Assembly: GCF_019578655.1 (NCBI RefSeq)
Contig: NC_063256.1
Coordinates: 4,836,001 to 4,900,000 of the forward strand
Source: Ricinus communis
Lineage: Eukaryota > Streptophyta > Magnoliopsida > Malpighiales > Euphorbiaceae
Direction of reading: 5' to 3'
Length of the DNA stretch: 64,000 nucleotides
The notes beneath the pieces were generated by a model that did no database searches, was not told where the DNA came from, and worked only from the letters and a program-made list of their open reading frames with translations. Below are positions 45,901-57,692 of this stretch, in pieces. Both the position numbers and the translations under genes were made by a program. How positions within the stretch are numbered: position 1 is the stretch's first letter; each line of letters opens with the position of its first letter.

Positions 45901-46905
45901 AAGTCGATTCCTGCTTTGCAAATATTTAGTGAATTAACAATATCAAATAAATTAATTAATATGCTTTCAAATCAGTTTAAGAATAAAAAAGCACAATTTG
46001 CTCTTGGAAACTCAAACCTCATAAGCATTTATGAAACTTTCCCTAGATTGAAGTAGGTTTTGTATTGTTCCTTGCAACTCCTTCTGCCTGTTCTCAAGCA
46101 AAGAGTTGTCGTTTTGAAGGTAACTCACCTATGGTGAGTAAAAATAGACCCTCAAAAATCATCAATCAATCAATCAACAGTAACAAATTAACATGCAATC
46201 AGAGGACGGTTTGGAAAGTCTAGAAAAGTTGCAAGAGTTCTATTCAATTGATTTCTATTTAGTCAAAACTCATAGTTGCTAGAGTTCAATTCTTTCAGCT
46301 TAAACAAAACAAGTCATTTTAAAAAAGAAATAAAATCACGCGAAAAATAACATGATGATTTTGCATGAATTCAACTGAACCTGTTTTCTTCCAAACAAGG
46401 CCTTAGAGTCTCTAAGAAGCATTTCAACCAACAAATATAGACTTACCTTCCTTTCAAGCTTCTGACACAATTCATTAGACGAACCTAACTCTGATCGCAA
46501 TTCCTGCAACTTCCTTCCGAATTCCTCCTCGGTTTCCTTCTGTTTCTGTACCCAACAAACACCATAAATCAATTTCTAAACAATAAATAAGAAACCTCCT
46601 CGTTGACGACCGGATAGTGAAACGAATGTAGATATAACCTGAATTAGAATATGACATTGTTCCTTCGCGGAGTTTTCTCTCTCCTACATTCCAAACAAAA
46701 ACGATCAGAGAGCCAGCAAGTTTGTCTGTGTTTGGGAGTGAACAATTAAATCATAAAAGAAAAATCGCACTCTTAGATCTCGAAGTTCGGTGGCTAGAGC
46801 TTGAAGCTGGAGCTTGAATTTTGACAGCTTAAGTAACTCCATTTCTTTCCCTTTTATTTTTCCCTCCAAAACAGCAGTAATACAGATAACAGATCTCAAC
46901 TCCAT
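42972..46905 (-). CDS. Coiled-coil protein of unknown function, 14 exons
   Basis: Exons: 46905-46771, 46683-46639, 46545-46447, 46128-46018, 45910-45736, 45607-45551, 45223-45087, 44996-44937, 44848-44771, 44323-44250, 43866-43793, 43474-43395, 43315-43253 and 43064-42972, giving 426 residues. Every junction keeps frame. Residues about 15-305 form almost continuous heptad-rich helix dominated by E, K, L and Q, with segments such as KQKETEEEFGRKLQELRSEL, EKLNSHLSMFDSIEKEAFSI and LQKTLSAKDATIQNLIFERE. The last 100 residues are polar and probably disordered. There is no signal peptide or membrane helix. I take it for a conserved plant coiled-coil protein but cannot name it, and assign no function. 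Three of its 13 introns lack GT donors: GC at introns 5 and 12, AT-AC at intron 7. Intron 5 is the least certain junction. Confidence 0.82.
43316..43394 (-). other. GC-AG intron 12 of the coiled-coil gene
   Basis: The donor is CCAGAG|GCAAGT, the optimal GC-donor context, and the acceptor is ACCACAG|TCACCA. It joins VPE to SPCSELQ in phase 0. Without splicing the frame runs into a TGA ten codons later. Confidence 0.83.
44997..45086 (-). other. AT-AC, U12-type intron 7 of the coiled-coil gene
   Basis: The 90-bp intron begins ATATCCC directly after GAG and ends TCTTAACTAGTCTTAC. The donor matches the U12 consensus (A/G)TATCCTT at six of eight positions. TCTTAAC matches the U12 branch site TCCTTAAC, and its branch A lies 10 nt before the terminal AC, the spacing expected for minor-spliceosome introns. 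The join is phase 0 and continues the coiled coil as QIEE|LQKTLSAKD. No GT donor occurs before the in-frame stop (TGA, four codons past the junction). Confidence 0.85.
45608..45735 (-). other. Probable GC-AG intron 5 of the coiled-coil gene
   Basis: Exon 6 is open only if entered with one base of a codon carried over. The only nearby donor giving that phase after the last helix codons is GTAG|GCACGT. The join reads EKEEV-VASLRSKM. The nearby GT donors give phases that run into TAA in exon 6. The donor context is weaker than in the other two GC introns. Confidence 0.6.
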
Positions 46906-47947
46906 CCTTCAAAAATCGAAAAGTTGCTGGGCTGTTTAAGGCCAACTTACCAATCTCGGCCTATTTTGATAGTCTTGGGCCTAAGTTCAATCCAAATCTG
47001 CAATGCTTCAATTGAAAGCATAAGGCTTTTTTTTTTCTTAATAAAAAAAATAAGAAAAATGAATTATTAAAAACCGGTTAAAGGCTGTACTCTTTTCTTG
47101 ATTCCATTTTAACATTGGAGATTTTGATTTTCATGCTTAACTTACTGAAAAAACAGGTTATATAATATTTTGTAATATAAAAATTTGGAAATTAAAACAA
47201 CACTAAAAGGTTAATATTAATTTGGATTTGTAGTGTATGAAGTAAAACACAATGGAGACGTTGTAGGTTTATAATTAAAGGATATAGAAATTAACAAATG
47301 CTCATGGGAATATGAACCATGATGGATAGAGAATGAAATCTCTCTCTTTACCGACTAGATTTAAGGTTATATGACTTCAACAGTAAAATCTCCATTGAAG
47401 TTCTATTTTTATTCCAAGAAATCAAACTACCGCAATGTGCCAGCTCTAATTTCTGCTAGTGGCTCCAGTATCTCCTAGCGACATAATGAGAACAATACAC
47501 AGTGAACATACTCCAAAAGAAAAATTGAAAAGATAACATAGGGCAAAGCTTTAGAACGTGTTGTTGAGAGGAAAATCTTGACAAGACCCTTGGTGCATTT
47601 TAGGGACTTAATAACTGTACATGAAGTCATAAAGTTGTCAATGATTTAGAAGTTGTATTCCAATATCTTATCAAAGGTTGGGGTTCCCAATCTATCCACT
47701 TGTCCTTTGAGACACAGTCAAGCAGAAGTATATCTGCATTGTCTTTCCATTTGATGGGTAAGAGCAAAAAAAAAAAAAAAAAGAAGAAGAAGAAAGCCTC
47801 GGTTCAAAATAATCATAATGGAGGAATCTTGAGGTTTGATTGATAAAATTAAAAAGAAGACATTTTGATGGATGTCAATATTCAGATTGTTGGCATTGGG
47901 GGTCAGGTCAGGAGGGTCAGTTACTGCTAGGACAGAGCTTTCCAATT

Positions 47948-47986
47948 GGGACATTTCAGGCCTGTTCATGTGGCCCAAAATGTCCC
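47948..47986. repeat. Short inverted repeat (hairpin)
   Basis: GGGACATTTCAGGCC at 47948-47962 pairs with GGCCCAAAATGTCCC at 47972-47986 at 13 of 15 positions around a 9-nt loop. It is too short for a plant microRNA precursor on its own; no known mature microRNA is visible. Confidence 0.5.
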
Positions 47987-50900
47987 CTAGATTAGGTCTC
48001 TATCCCCATTTGATTTCCCTATCATTATTGCAGTTGGCAGCCTGTCACAATTCCCAGTTTTCCCCTTTATTAATATGCATGTCGAGATAAGCAATCATTC
48101 TTCCAAGCTGAGAATGGCCCAAGTAATTAACCTCTTAATCTCAATGAAATTCTAAGTTATAACATAAATTTTTTCAAAAATCGTATTAACAAATCCGTAT
48201 TATATTTTATTTATATTTTGTGCCCGAAACTGTTCTTCTTAGCATATTATGGCGTATGCAGCTTTGTCAAGTTACCCAGTTAGACGAACTTGAATAAGTC
48301 TTTCATTGATAGAACAGTATCTAACCATAATCATTCGTATACTTCACTTATTTATTGGGTTAGTGGCCTAAACCTAGTAATGGTGAACAGGCACTATTTT
48401 ATCGGAGAAAGAACCCATAAGAATACAAACAATGGTGTATTAATTTTAGCTATCCAGGCTACACCATAGATATATTTTTATAAGGTCAATTTCTAAATTA
48501 CCTTCGGATTATAATTATATTTTTAAGCATTGATTTTTTTTTAAATCACTTTGAAATTAGAGTATGTCTTATACTATTCTGTGCTACAGCCCAGCCCCTA
48601 CGTGGTTTCCATCTCTGGTTACCAAGTTTAAAATCCTAGCTTGTAAGTGCTGTCTAGTCTCCCATCTATTCTTAATTTTCTGGTTTTCTTGTTTCAGCTA
48701 ACTTCATTTACAAGTCGTGGAGATAATCTCTTCTGCAGAACGAAAACATAAAAGAATACCTCGTGCGCCAATCCTGACAAAACAAAAAATCTTATACCCT
48801 TTGAAGCACCTTTCTCTATCATCAATGGAAATGGAATTCTTTTTAATAGAAGCTCTTTACAGGAACAAGGATTTTGTTGGTATTAGAACCAAACTTTGCA
48901 TCACGCCGCAAAAGGACAGAGTATTCAGCTTACCATTTTGGGTAATTTAGCACCTGATACATTTATTCTTTGATGCTGCATAACAATGAAAAAAGAAATA
49001 GCCACTAGTTCTAAATTTTGCACATGCGATTTCCAAGTGAAATTAAATCTCCATATGACGAATTGCTGCTGCAATTTCACCACATGTTAGCAATGCACAG
49101 ACGCTAGCTACGATTCTTTTTGTCTTTTGCCTTTGCAGCTGGTTGCCATCGCCAATTGCACACATGCATTTAAAACGAGGAGAAAAACGAATGAGTATAA
49201 AATTATGTTATGAACATCTTTAGAAAGGAGCAAACTAGGCTTTCCAGTGATTATATATGCCTAACCAAATTAGACACGGAAATGGGAAAGTATAGGCAAA
49301 TGGCAAGGCCTATGCTTGGCTTCAAGCATATGTACATAGCTTACATCCACAACCACCCAAAAAAGAATAGAGTACTTGCTTTCCAGCCTTTAAGTTTGTG
49401 ACTAAAATAGATAATAGCCAATAGAGCAAGTAAAAGAGGTTTGATGAGGAGAAAGAGACACCCAAGTTGGTTTAGTTCCCATTTGTTAGCGCTTAAATTT
49501 TGGTCATCAAGTGGGCAATTGGATATTGAATTGTATAATTTGCTGCTGAAACGAAAACCCCCTTAAGTGGTGGCATTTAGCATTGTCTAAAGTGTTTGAT
49601 ACGTGCATTCAAGGAGGACTATTTCTTGTAGTTGGAGTGGTGGCATTGAGGAAGGTATTAAACTAATAATTGCTATGGGTTCTATTATAGTATTCATAAT
49701 GTAATTATCGAATTAATTAGAAAATAATTTTTTTTTTCTTATTTGCTTAATCCCAGACTAAGATTCGTATTTTATATTAATTTTTTTGAAGAATAATGGA
49801 GTTGTTAGATGCATGTCAATTGCCAAGTTCGATCAATAAACTAATGAGAGAATTAAAAGGAATCATGTGATGGGCATATGAGTGCAATACTTTAAAAAAA
49901 AAAAAAAAAAAAGAAATCAGTCAACAATCATCAATTATAACAATATAGACAGCATTGTTAGGATGCCTCTATTGACGGTATTCTTAAGAATGCGTTGATC
50001 TTTTATTGAAATGAAAGAGTAATATTTTAATAAGATAAAGATAATATTGCATTACAAGGGTAAATGTCCGTTGACAATATATACTAACATTATTGCATTC
50101 ATTATTAATAGGTGAAGAACAAGTAAAGACTAAACTACCATTGTCCTATTCAATTTGGATTAAGAATTTTTCAGATTGTATTAATATAGTTTTGATCATT
50201 ATTTTAAATTTAGTAATTTAAATTTATTATTTAATAAAAAATCATTAAAGTGTTTGCTGGACAAAATAATAATGCCCTTTATTTTTATTTTGTGAAAATG
50301 CTAATTAAACTTCAACATCGGATCCCTCAATAAATTTGAAATTGAGTTGTATGGTAACAAAATTATAATCCCCTTTTCTCAATTTGAATTCGGTGGAAAT
50401 ATCTGGGCAAAACTTCCTCCAATTTTGCATGTATGGAAAAAGGTGGCAGAATAGAATAGGAGGAGGCTATTCCTGTCCTAGAGTCCTATATCTCCACGAG
50501 GAGAATTAAAGCACGTGGGGAAAAAGAAATTTTTACAAAGCAAATCTATTGATATACAGACTACAGTACTGTCACTTGCATGCATTTACATGGTTGGGAT
50601 GATGATGACCCAACGAGGAATTTCGGAATTTGAAATCACGTGGATTTACCAAAGAGTGGGCTTGGCCTGAGCATCCCTTCTGATTAATTTCTACTTCTTT
50701 TCCCAAAAGCTCGTCAACGTCCCATTACCTCAAGCTGACGGATGTAACTTTGGATGGGAGCTTATTGCATTTCAATTAAAATAAAAATAGTACTTACAAA
50801 ATTAGCAGTGACTCACTCCACTTTCTAAATGATTTCCACTTCTCAAATTTGGATGAGTATTCGCATGTGCTCAATTTCTCTTCGGGCATGCATTTTGTTT

Positions 50901-51300
50901 GCCAAGACTATAGAAAGTCGATAAAAACTTTTCTTTTCTTTTTCTTTTCTTTTTTTTTTAAAAAAAAAAAAAGAGGAAAAACAGGGAGGAATTATATGAC
51001 TTGGAAATAAAATGAATTATTTTGATATTTTCCCTTCACTTGTTTAGATAAAATTCTAGAGAGAAAAGGAAATAAAATTGTCTATATTAAATAATTTTAT
51101 TACTTTATCCCTCACTTTTTGTCTGAAATTTATATTTATTATGGTAAAATAATTATTTCTTTTATTAAATTTTGCTTACGCTTTTTTTTTTTGTATATAT
51201 GGAGGAAAACACAATTCTCTCCGGTGGGCTATTTTTCTCATCATTTCGTTTTATTCTTATTTTTTCATGTTTTCAGACACAAAAAAAAAAAAATATAATT

Positions 51301-51372
51301 TTTTACTTTCTATAATCTCTTTTTATTTTTTATTATAATATTTTACTTTTTTATAATCTCTTTTTATTCTTC
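51301..51372. repeat. Two-copy AT-rich tandem repeat
   Basis: A unit of roughly 45 bp containing TATAATCTCTTTTTATT occurs twice in tandem, with small differences. It is low-complexity DNA with no sign of function. Confidence 0.5.
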
Positions 51373-54102
51373 ATTCATATTTTACTTCCAAAATAGTTTT
51401 ATTTTGTTCAGGGACAGTGAATGTACGGTGATAAAAGTAAATGAGAGAAAGAATTTGAAAAATAAATTTAAACTGTCCTAGATAAAATAAAAAAAATTAA
51501 ATAAAATTAATAAAAAAATATTATTATTTGGAATAAAATAATAAATAAATAAATAAAATATAATGAATTAATTTTTTTATTTATCTATGATAATGGAGAT
51601 CAATAAAGAAAGTATAAGTAAATCTGAATTTAGATTTTTGAATAAAAAATAAATAAATTTCAATTTCAATTTTGTAGGGTAATACTGTCATTTGCACAAT
51701 TATACACCAATTTTCTATTCATTCTAGTTTTGAGAATTTTTTTATGAATTCAAAATTAGGTTGTAACCAGTATTTTCTTTCCACCTATTTTTTTCATTTG
51801 CTTTCAAATAAAAAGAAAAAATCTAGATTTGTTGTATATTCATTTATACATCAAACTGATATATGATTGACACATATTTATTGGTATAAAATAATAAAAT
51901 TTGTGTCAATAATTAAATACCAAAGTGTAACTCATACATGTTGCTATTCTATTAGTTATGGTGTATACACCAATTTCAGATAAGAATCTGATTTCAAATA
52001 ATTTTTTTAAAATTTTTTTTTACCATATTTAAATAAATAATTAATCTCATAGGTGCATCTATGGATTGAATTAGACAATAAGTATATAACTCTAGAATCA
52101 ATAGAATTTCAAATAATTAATTATATGTAGATGTAGAAAAAGAAAACATTCAACCTCGCTATTCAAATGAATCATTATGTGCATTGAATATTTTTCATTG
52201 CCATTATAGCCACTCAATTGCAACGAAATTTGAAAGAAATATAATAATAATTGCCACAAATTATAAACGAAATTATCACAATTAATGAATCTAAGCAAGC
52301 AAGGAAAAAAAATCCAGCCACTGAAAATGGTCAAAAGCATCTTAATCGTATGTCTCATCAAATATAAAGATAGCATCAGATACTTGCCTTATTTTTATTT
52401 TATTACTCTGCCCTAACAAAAGTAACTTTAGAAATGGCACACTTAATTAAATTGTGAGATATAATACACACAGTTAATAAATTTATCAAAAGCCATCTGA
52501 GTGAGAGACAAAAAATAATATCTTTATGTATTTTTAAATATCACTCATATATTAACCATGTTCATTAATTCTTCTTGTACGTCCATCATGCCTACTCTAT
52601 ATTATATTTAACACTTTTCTGCTTCAATGTATGAAGGCTCAAACACCAACAATGGAACCAAATTGAAATTAACATTCTGTTTTGTTTAAATTTATAAAAT
52701 TTATTAGTAAATATAAATTTATATGTTATGAATGAAGTGAAAGTTGTTTTAAAATTCTACATATTTAATTTTGTATGAAACTGATTAGAACTAAACTAAA
52801 TTTTATATTTGTTTGTAAATATATTTCATACCATTAAAATATATTTTTCAATTTTATTATTTTTATTTAATTTTTTTTCTCAATAAATTACAATCAAACA
52901 ATAGCATAGAGTGGGTCAGCTTTACATTCATGGGAAACATTATAAGCATATATTCTTTGAATACATTTATTTATATAATTTTATTTTTATTTTTATTTTT
53001 TATTATAAACGAGGATATAAGATTTCAAAATTGAGAAATTCGTTGTTAAATATATAAATCCATGGCCGTGAGAAAAGGATTAGCTAAAAATTGCATCAGC
53101 AATAGTGGGCTCTAAAGAAAGGAGTTGATATAATAATGATGAGGAAGTAAGCACAGCCAAGTTGGGTAAGTGGACCATCGAATGGTGGGCCTTAATACTT
53201 AAACTTACGATTATAAGCTTACATCAAGAACTCAAACCATCATTATCCCTAACTTTACGATAAGCAGATAGATAGATCTCATAACATTACATCATAATCA
53301 TAATCATTAACATTAAACAATCATTAGCAATTATTAAACCCTTTTTATTGTTAAATGAAATTAATGTGTCAATAAAATTAATCCTAAACTATCATAAAAC
53401 CATCACAATTCTTTCTCTCTCATTTATTTTCATTCGTAAGAGAAATTATTATTTTTTTTAAGAAAAGAAAAAATATTTCAATTTGTTTTGTACATTGGAT
53501 GTGTACTTTTTTGCAAGCTAAGCTAAAGGGACCCATAAATCATAATCAATCAAGACCCGAAAAAATACCCATGCACTACTAATTGAGTTAAGCATCACCA
53601 TTGATTAATAGATAGTAATAAGATCAGACGGTGGAGGAGTACACGAGAGAAAGGAAGGAAGAATAAAAAGAGAGGAGCTGGATCCTCCAAGAAAACCTCA
53701 CTGGAAGTGACTTAGTTTGCAACTCCCGAGGTCTCTGTCCCTCTCTTTCCCTCTCTCTCTTTTTGTAATAGTAAGTGAGAAGTGGCACAGTGCGCACTAA
53801 CCTCCACTGTCCAAGGAGATCACACAAACACGCACTAAACACAGTCTTCTCTCTCTTTTGATTTGCTTATTTTTATTTCTTTCTTTTGTTTTCTCTTTCT
53901 CGATAGATTGCTTTCACTTTCTGTTGAACTGGGTTCTGCTTCTTTTTTTTTTTTTTTGTAAATTGTGAAAGCTACCTGAAAAAGTACTAGTCTTTTAACG
54001 AACCCATTAAGTGTATACGACGATGTTTTGTTAAGAAACGTGAAAACGACTGGGATTTTTTCTTCTTGAATTTAAGTTGGGTTATTGAATCTAGTATAGG
54101 TT

Positions 54103-56678
54103 ATGGATCCGCCTGTCTTAATGAATGATGGGTCTTACAACTTGGCGGAGATCTGGCCATTTCCGGTTAATGGGAATGGGAGAGGTCAGTTTGGGCAGAA
54201 TTTAGGTGCTCAGTTTTTGGATTCTAATCGGGATGTTTCCGGTAATGATCTAATGATTTTGGACCGGAGAGGAGCTCGTGGCGGCGGCGGTGCAAAAAGA
54301 CGCCATGATGTGGTGGAGGATGATTCGACAAAGGTTGTCTCTTCTAGCAATGGCAATGGCAATGGCAATGGCAATGCAGTGGTATTAGTTATAATTTTTA
54401 TTGACATTAGTAACTTGTTCTTTTGTGTTAGTGATTTATTCAGTTGAATTTTTTTTTTTGTTATCTAACCATGAAGAGATAAGATAAAGAAAGAGTTGTC
54501 TTATTGCTACTGTCTTTATAATTTTGAACTTTAGATGCTTTTGAGGTTGTCTTTTCAGCTGTCTATCTGTCTCTATTAAACCCAATTATTGATCTACATT
54601 TGCAATAATTTTTTATTAATTTGACTTATAATTCAATTCATTTTCCTATCAAAAGTGGTTTTTCTTCCTATTTATGTAGAAAATGACCATGTAGAATGGT
54701 TAGCGTGTATTATCTGGGATAGGTCAAATTTAAACTTAACTCACTTCAGATTTTAGCGACTTCTTGAGGATTATTGTTATGATATATAACATATTTATAT
54801 TTTCTTTGTATTCTGAATTGGGCAGAATGATTCTGATGCAAAACGGCTAAAAACATCAGGAAATCTTGATGAGAATCATGATTCTAAAAGTGAAGCAGAA
54901 CCCAGTTCAGGCAAGCATGTGGAACAAAATACTCAACCCCCAGAACTACCTAAACAAGATTACATACATGTACGAGCAAGAAGGGGTCAAGCTACTGATA
55001 GCCATAGTCTAGCAGAAAGAGTAATTATCTTTAGCCTCTTACACTTGACAGTTATTTGACATCGAGGAAGAGATTATATATATACCTACTGAGTAATAGT
55101 GACAGAGTTATTAAGGCAACCAATCATCAGACAGATGTGTTGTTATCTTAAATCCTAATCTATCATATGAATTTGAAGAATTTTTGTTTGTACAGGCCAG
55201 GAGAGAGAAAATAAGTGAAAGAATGAAGATTCTTCAGGATCTAGTCCCTGGTTGCAATAAGGTATGGTGTCCAAATTTTCTTAAAATGCACACCGAGTGT
55301 AGTTCTGAAGCACGTCCTGATGTTTACACTGTAATCTGATAAGAAATTTTGTGGAAGTGTAAATCTCCATTCAGAAATAAATTTATAGCTAAGGGCAGAG
55401 TATTTAGTCAATGATAAGGCACAAGCTTACTGCTTTACAAGATCATTCTTGAGATTTATCATCAGTTTCATTTTTAGCATGGTCTAAATTACTGTTTCTT
55501 GAGTTGGGTTTTCTGGTGCAGGTTATCGGCAAAGCACTGGTCCTTGATGAGATTATTAATTACATTCAATCATTACAGCGTCAGGTTGAGGTACGTGTCC
55601 TTATTTTCCATAATATATGAGTTTTCTAAATTGTTCTAGTGATTGCACGGATATGAATTCAATTTAAGTTCTATAAATTGCTGGAAATTGCAGTTTCTGT
55701 CCATGAAGCTTGAAGCTGTGAATACAAGAATGACCCCTGGGATTGAAGCATTTCCTTCTAAAGATGTAAGTCATAATTTTTTTGCTGCCATGGAACTTAC
55801 CTTCATTCCTCTATCTAATTATATTCTTGGATTGTCCATAGGTTTTAGTTGTATTGTTATATTTCTTGGTGGGTTTTTACTATAGCTGAACTGTCTCGTG
55901 CGGTATATACATAATAATCCTCAAATTGTTAATCAACCTATCTTTAACATGGCCAGCCATTGTTTACTAGGAATTGTATCCTAAGGTAAAATGAAATTGG
56001 AAGCCAACAGTTTCCAAGGTTTTACTTTATTATTGGTGAGATTGGGTTATGAGGCATAGCAGATATGCTTTTTCTGGGATGAGGTGAATTCATGGACAGT
56101 GAGCCTTTAGTTGGTTGTTCATACAATTGTTTTATATTATGGCTAATAGTTGTAAATGCTGATTCAATGGCATCATTTTGGTCAAAGATTGGGACAAGTT
56201 ACATTGTTTGATTTTTTTCTACTTTATCGCTATGATGCGCACTTAAGAATTGCTGTGAGCCCTCAATATGGTAGATGTGCTTAAGATTGACAGATTTGCT
56301 CTGTGAGTGCGCATTTTCCTGATGTAACTTCTAGTGGTTATTGTCCACAATAAAAAACGGGAAAAAAATATTGCGGACTTGTCTGGTTTCGTTCTTGATA
56401 TGGAATAAACAGAAAGAAACAAAAAAAAGATGGCTGAATTCTGGGGTTGAACCCAAGTTAATAAATCACAAAAGAACCAAGAGATTTGATGGTACTTTAT
56501 TTTTTCTGCCACATCATGATTCTTACTATAGTTCAACTTTTCATTTCAGTTCGGGCAACAAACATTTGATGCTGCTGGCATGGCATTTGGTTCGCAAGCC
56601 ACAAGGGACTACAACCGGGGTACATCACCAGAATGGTTGCATATGCAGGTTGGAGGTGGTTTCGAAAGAACATCATGA
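54103..56678 (+). CDS. BPE: bHLH transcription factor, BIGPETAL (BPE/bHLH31) type
   Basis: Six exons: 54103-54381, 54826-55020, 55196-55261, 55522-55590, 55694-55765 and 56550-56678, all GT-AG and phase 0, giving 269 residues. The start [20 protein letters not shown] is the subgroup signature. The bHLH domain spans about 146-203. The basic region keeps H153, E157 and R161, the residues that read E-box/G-box CANNTG. Helix 1 is [15 protein letters not shown] and helix 2 is [20 protein letters not shown]. The C-terminus (RMTPGIEAF, then [17 protein letters not shown]) is that of the ubiquitous BPE form. In Arabidopsis BPE (At1g59640) limits petal size by restricting cell expansion; it acts as a nuclear dimer. 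bHLH79 is the nearest alternative. Exon 1 has an Asn-Gly repeat. Intron 5 (784 bp) is the largest, as discussed under findings. Confidence 0.94.
54342..54376 (+). repeat. Hexamer repeat (GGCAAT) coding for Asn-Gly in BPE exon 1
   Basis: About five tandem AATGGC/GGCAAT units encode alternating Asn and Gly just before the exon 1 donor. Such tracts are prone to length variation, which would stay in frame here. Confidence 0.8.
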
Positions 56679-57692
56679 TGTGAAAAGGCGTCATCAATTA
56701 GTAATAAGAGCATCAAGTAGCAATGGTTCTTTATTTCTCCAGTGGCTATTAGAATATATACTCCACTATGTTCAATCACAGATAGAATATATTTGCATTT
56801 CAACATCGGACTTGGAGCTGTGTTAAAGACTGATTAAGTTACTATCTTAATATCTCCATTCATTTGTGTGTTGGGAAATGATATTTTTTACAGCATGTAT
56901 CCCTTCGCTCGCAGGCTTCACACTCTTCTCTGTACTAGTACCTGAAAAGGTGAATAGGGCCTTTTAGAATGAAATATCATTCTTGTAAAAGAAAGTTGCT
57001 TAAAAACCTTCTAATGCTTACATCTTGTATAAACCTTCTTGTCAACATTGAGCCTGTTGGGAAGCTGAAGCTTGTTGAATAAAGTAAGCCTTGTAAGAGC
57101 TCTGTAACTTTTGAAAATTCCAAGTTGATAAATAATTGCTTATATCCTTTATTATATATTTCCTTCTTATTATTGCCAGTGGTGTAAAATCAACTTTTAT
57201 GCGTTGAAATGTAGGCCCTGTAATCTCTTTTCCTATGCTTTCAAGTTTTATTCTTTACATAAAAATTAAAAGCATGATTGTAGAGCTCCTTCGGGTGTCT
57301 TGAACTTCTTTTTACCTTCGTAGAGTGCAAGGTTGAAGCAAAGCGATATGCCATGAAATTGCCTAACCAGATTAGAATCTCATTACTAATATCACTATGG
57401 CGTATCAGTTGACTTATCATGGTCTTCCCATTTTCAAGGAACAATATATTTCTATAGTACTTTACACCTGATCCACCAATCAAGCAACACCACTAGTCTA
57501 AATCCATTCCTGATTGGGTATTACAAATTACAATAGCCAAAAGAAGGTGTATAAATTAACATGAAAATTACGAACTCACTCAGATTTGCACTTTCTACTC
57601 ACAATTACAGGATCTATATCAATTTTTAACCAAGTGGCATTTAGTGAGGAAAACAAAATAAGAGACTCCAGCATCCACTGGAGATACTATGT
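56679..57692. other. Convergent 3' flanks of BPE and SHW1-like genes
   Basis: About 1 kb holding the two 3' UTRs. No other gene is supported; the frame at 57241-57483 (-) has no motif. Confidence 0.55.

Larger units (their letters stand above)
46906..54102. other. Long AT-rich intergenic region upstream of BPE
   Basis: About 7.2 kb between the divergent coiled-coil and bHLH genes. No protein gene is supported. A/T runs occur at 47767-47780, 49893-49910, 50950-50972 and elsewhere. The last 350 bp turns CT-rich (53730-53945), typical of a plant 5' leader, and belongs to the bHLH gene. Confidence 0.55.

Noticed and set aside
47948..47986. Hairpin considered as a microRNA precursor
   Set aside because: A 15-bp stem with a 9-nt loop is too short for a plant precursor, and no known mature sequence is present.
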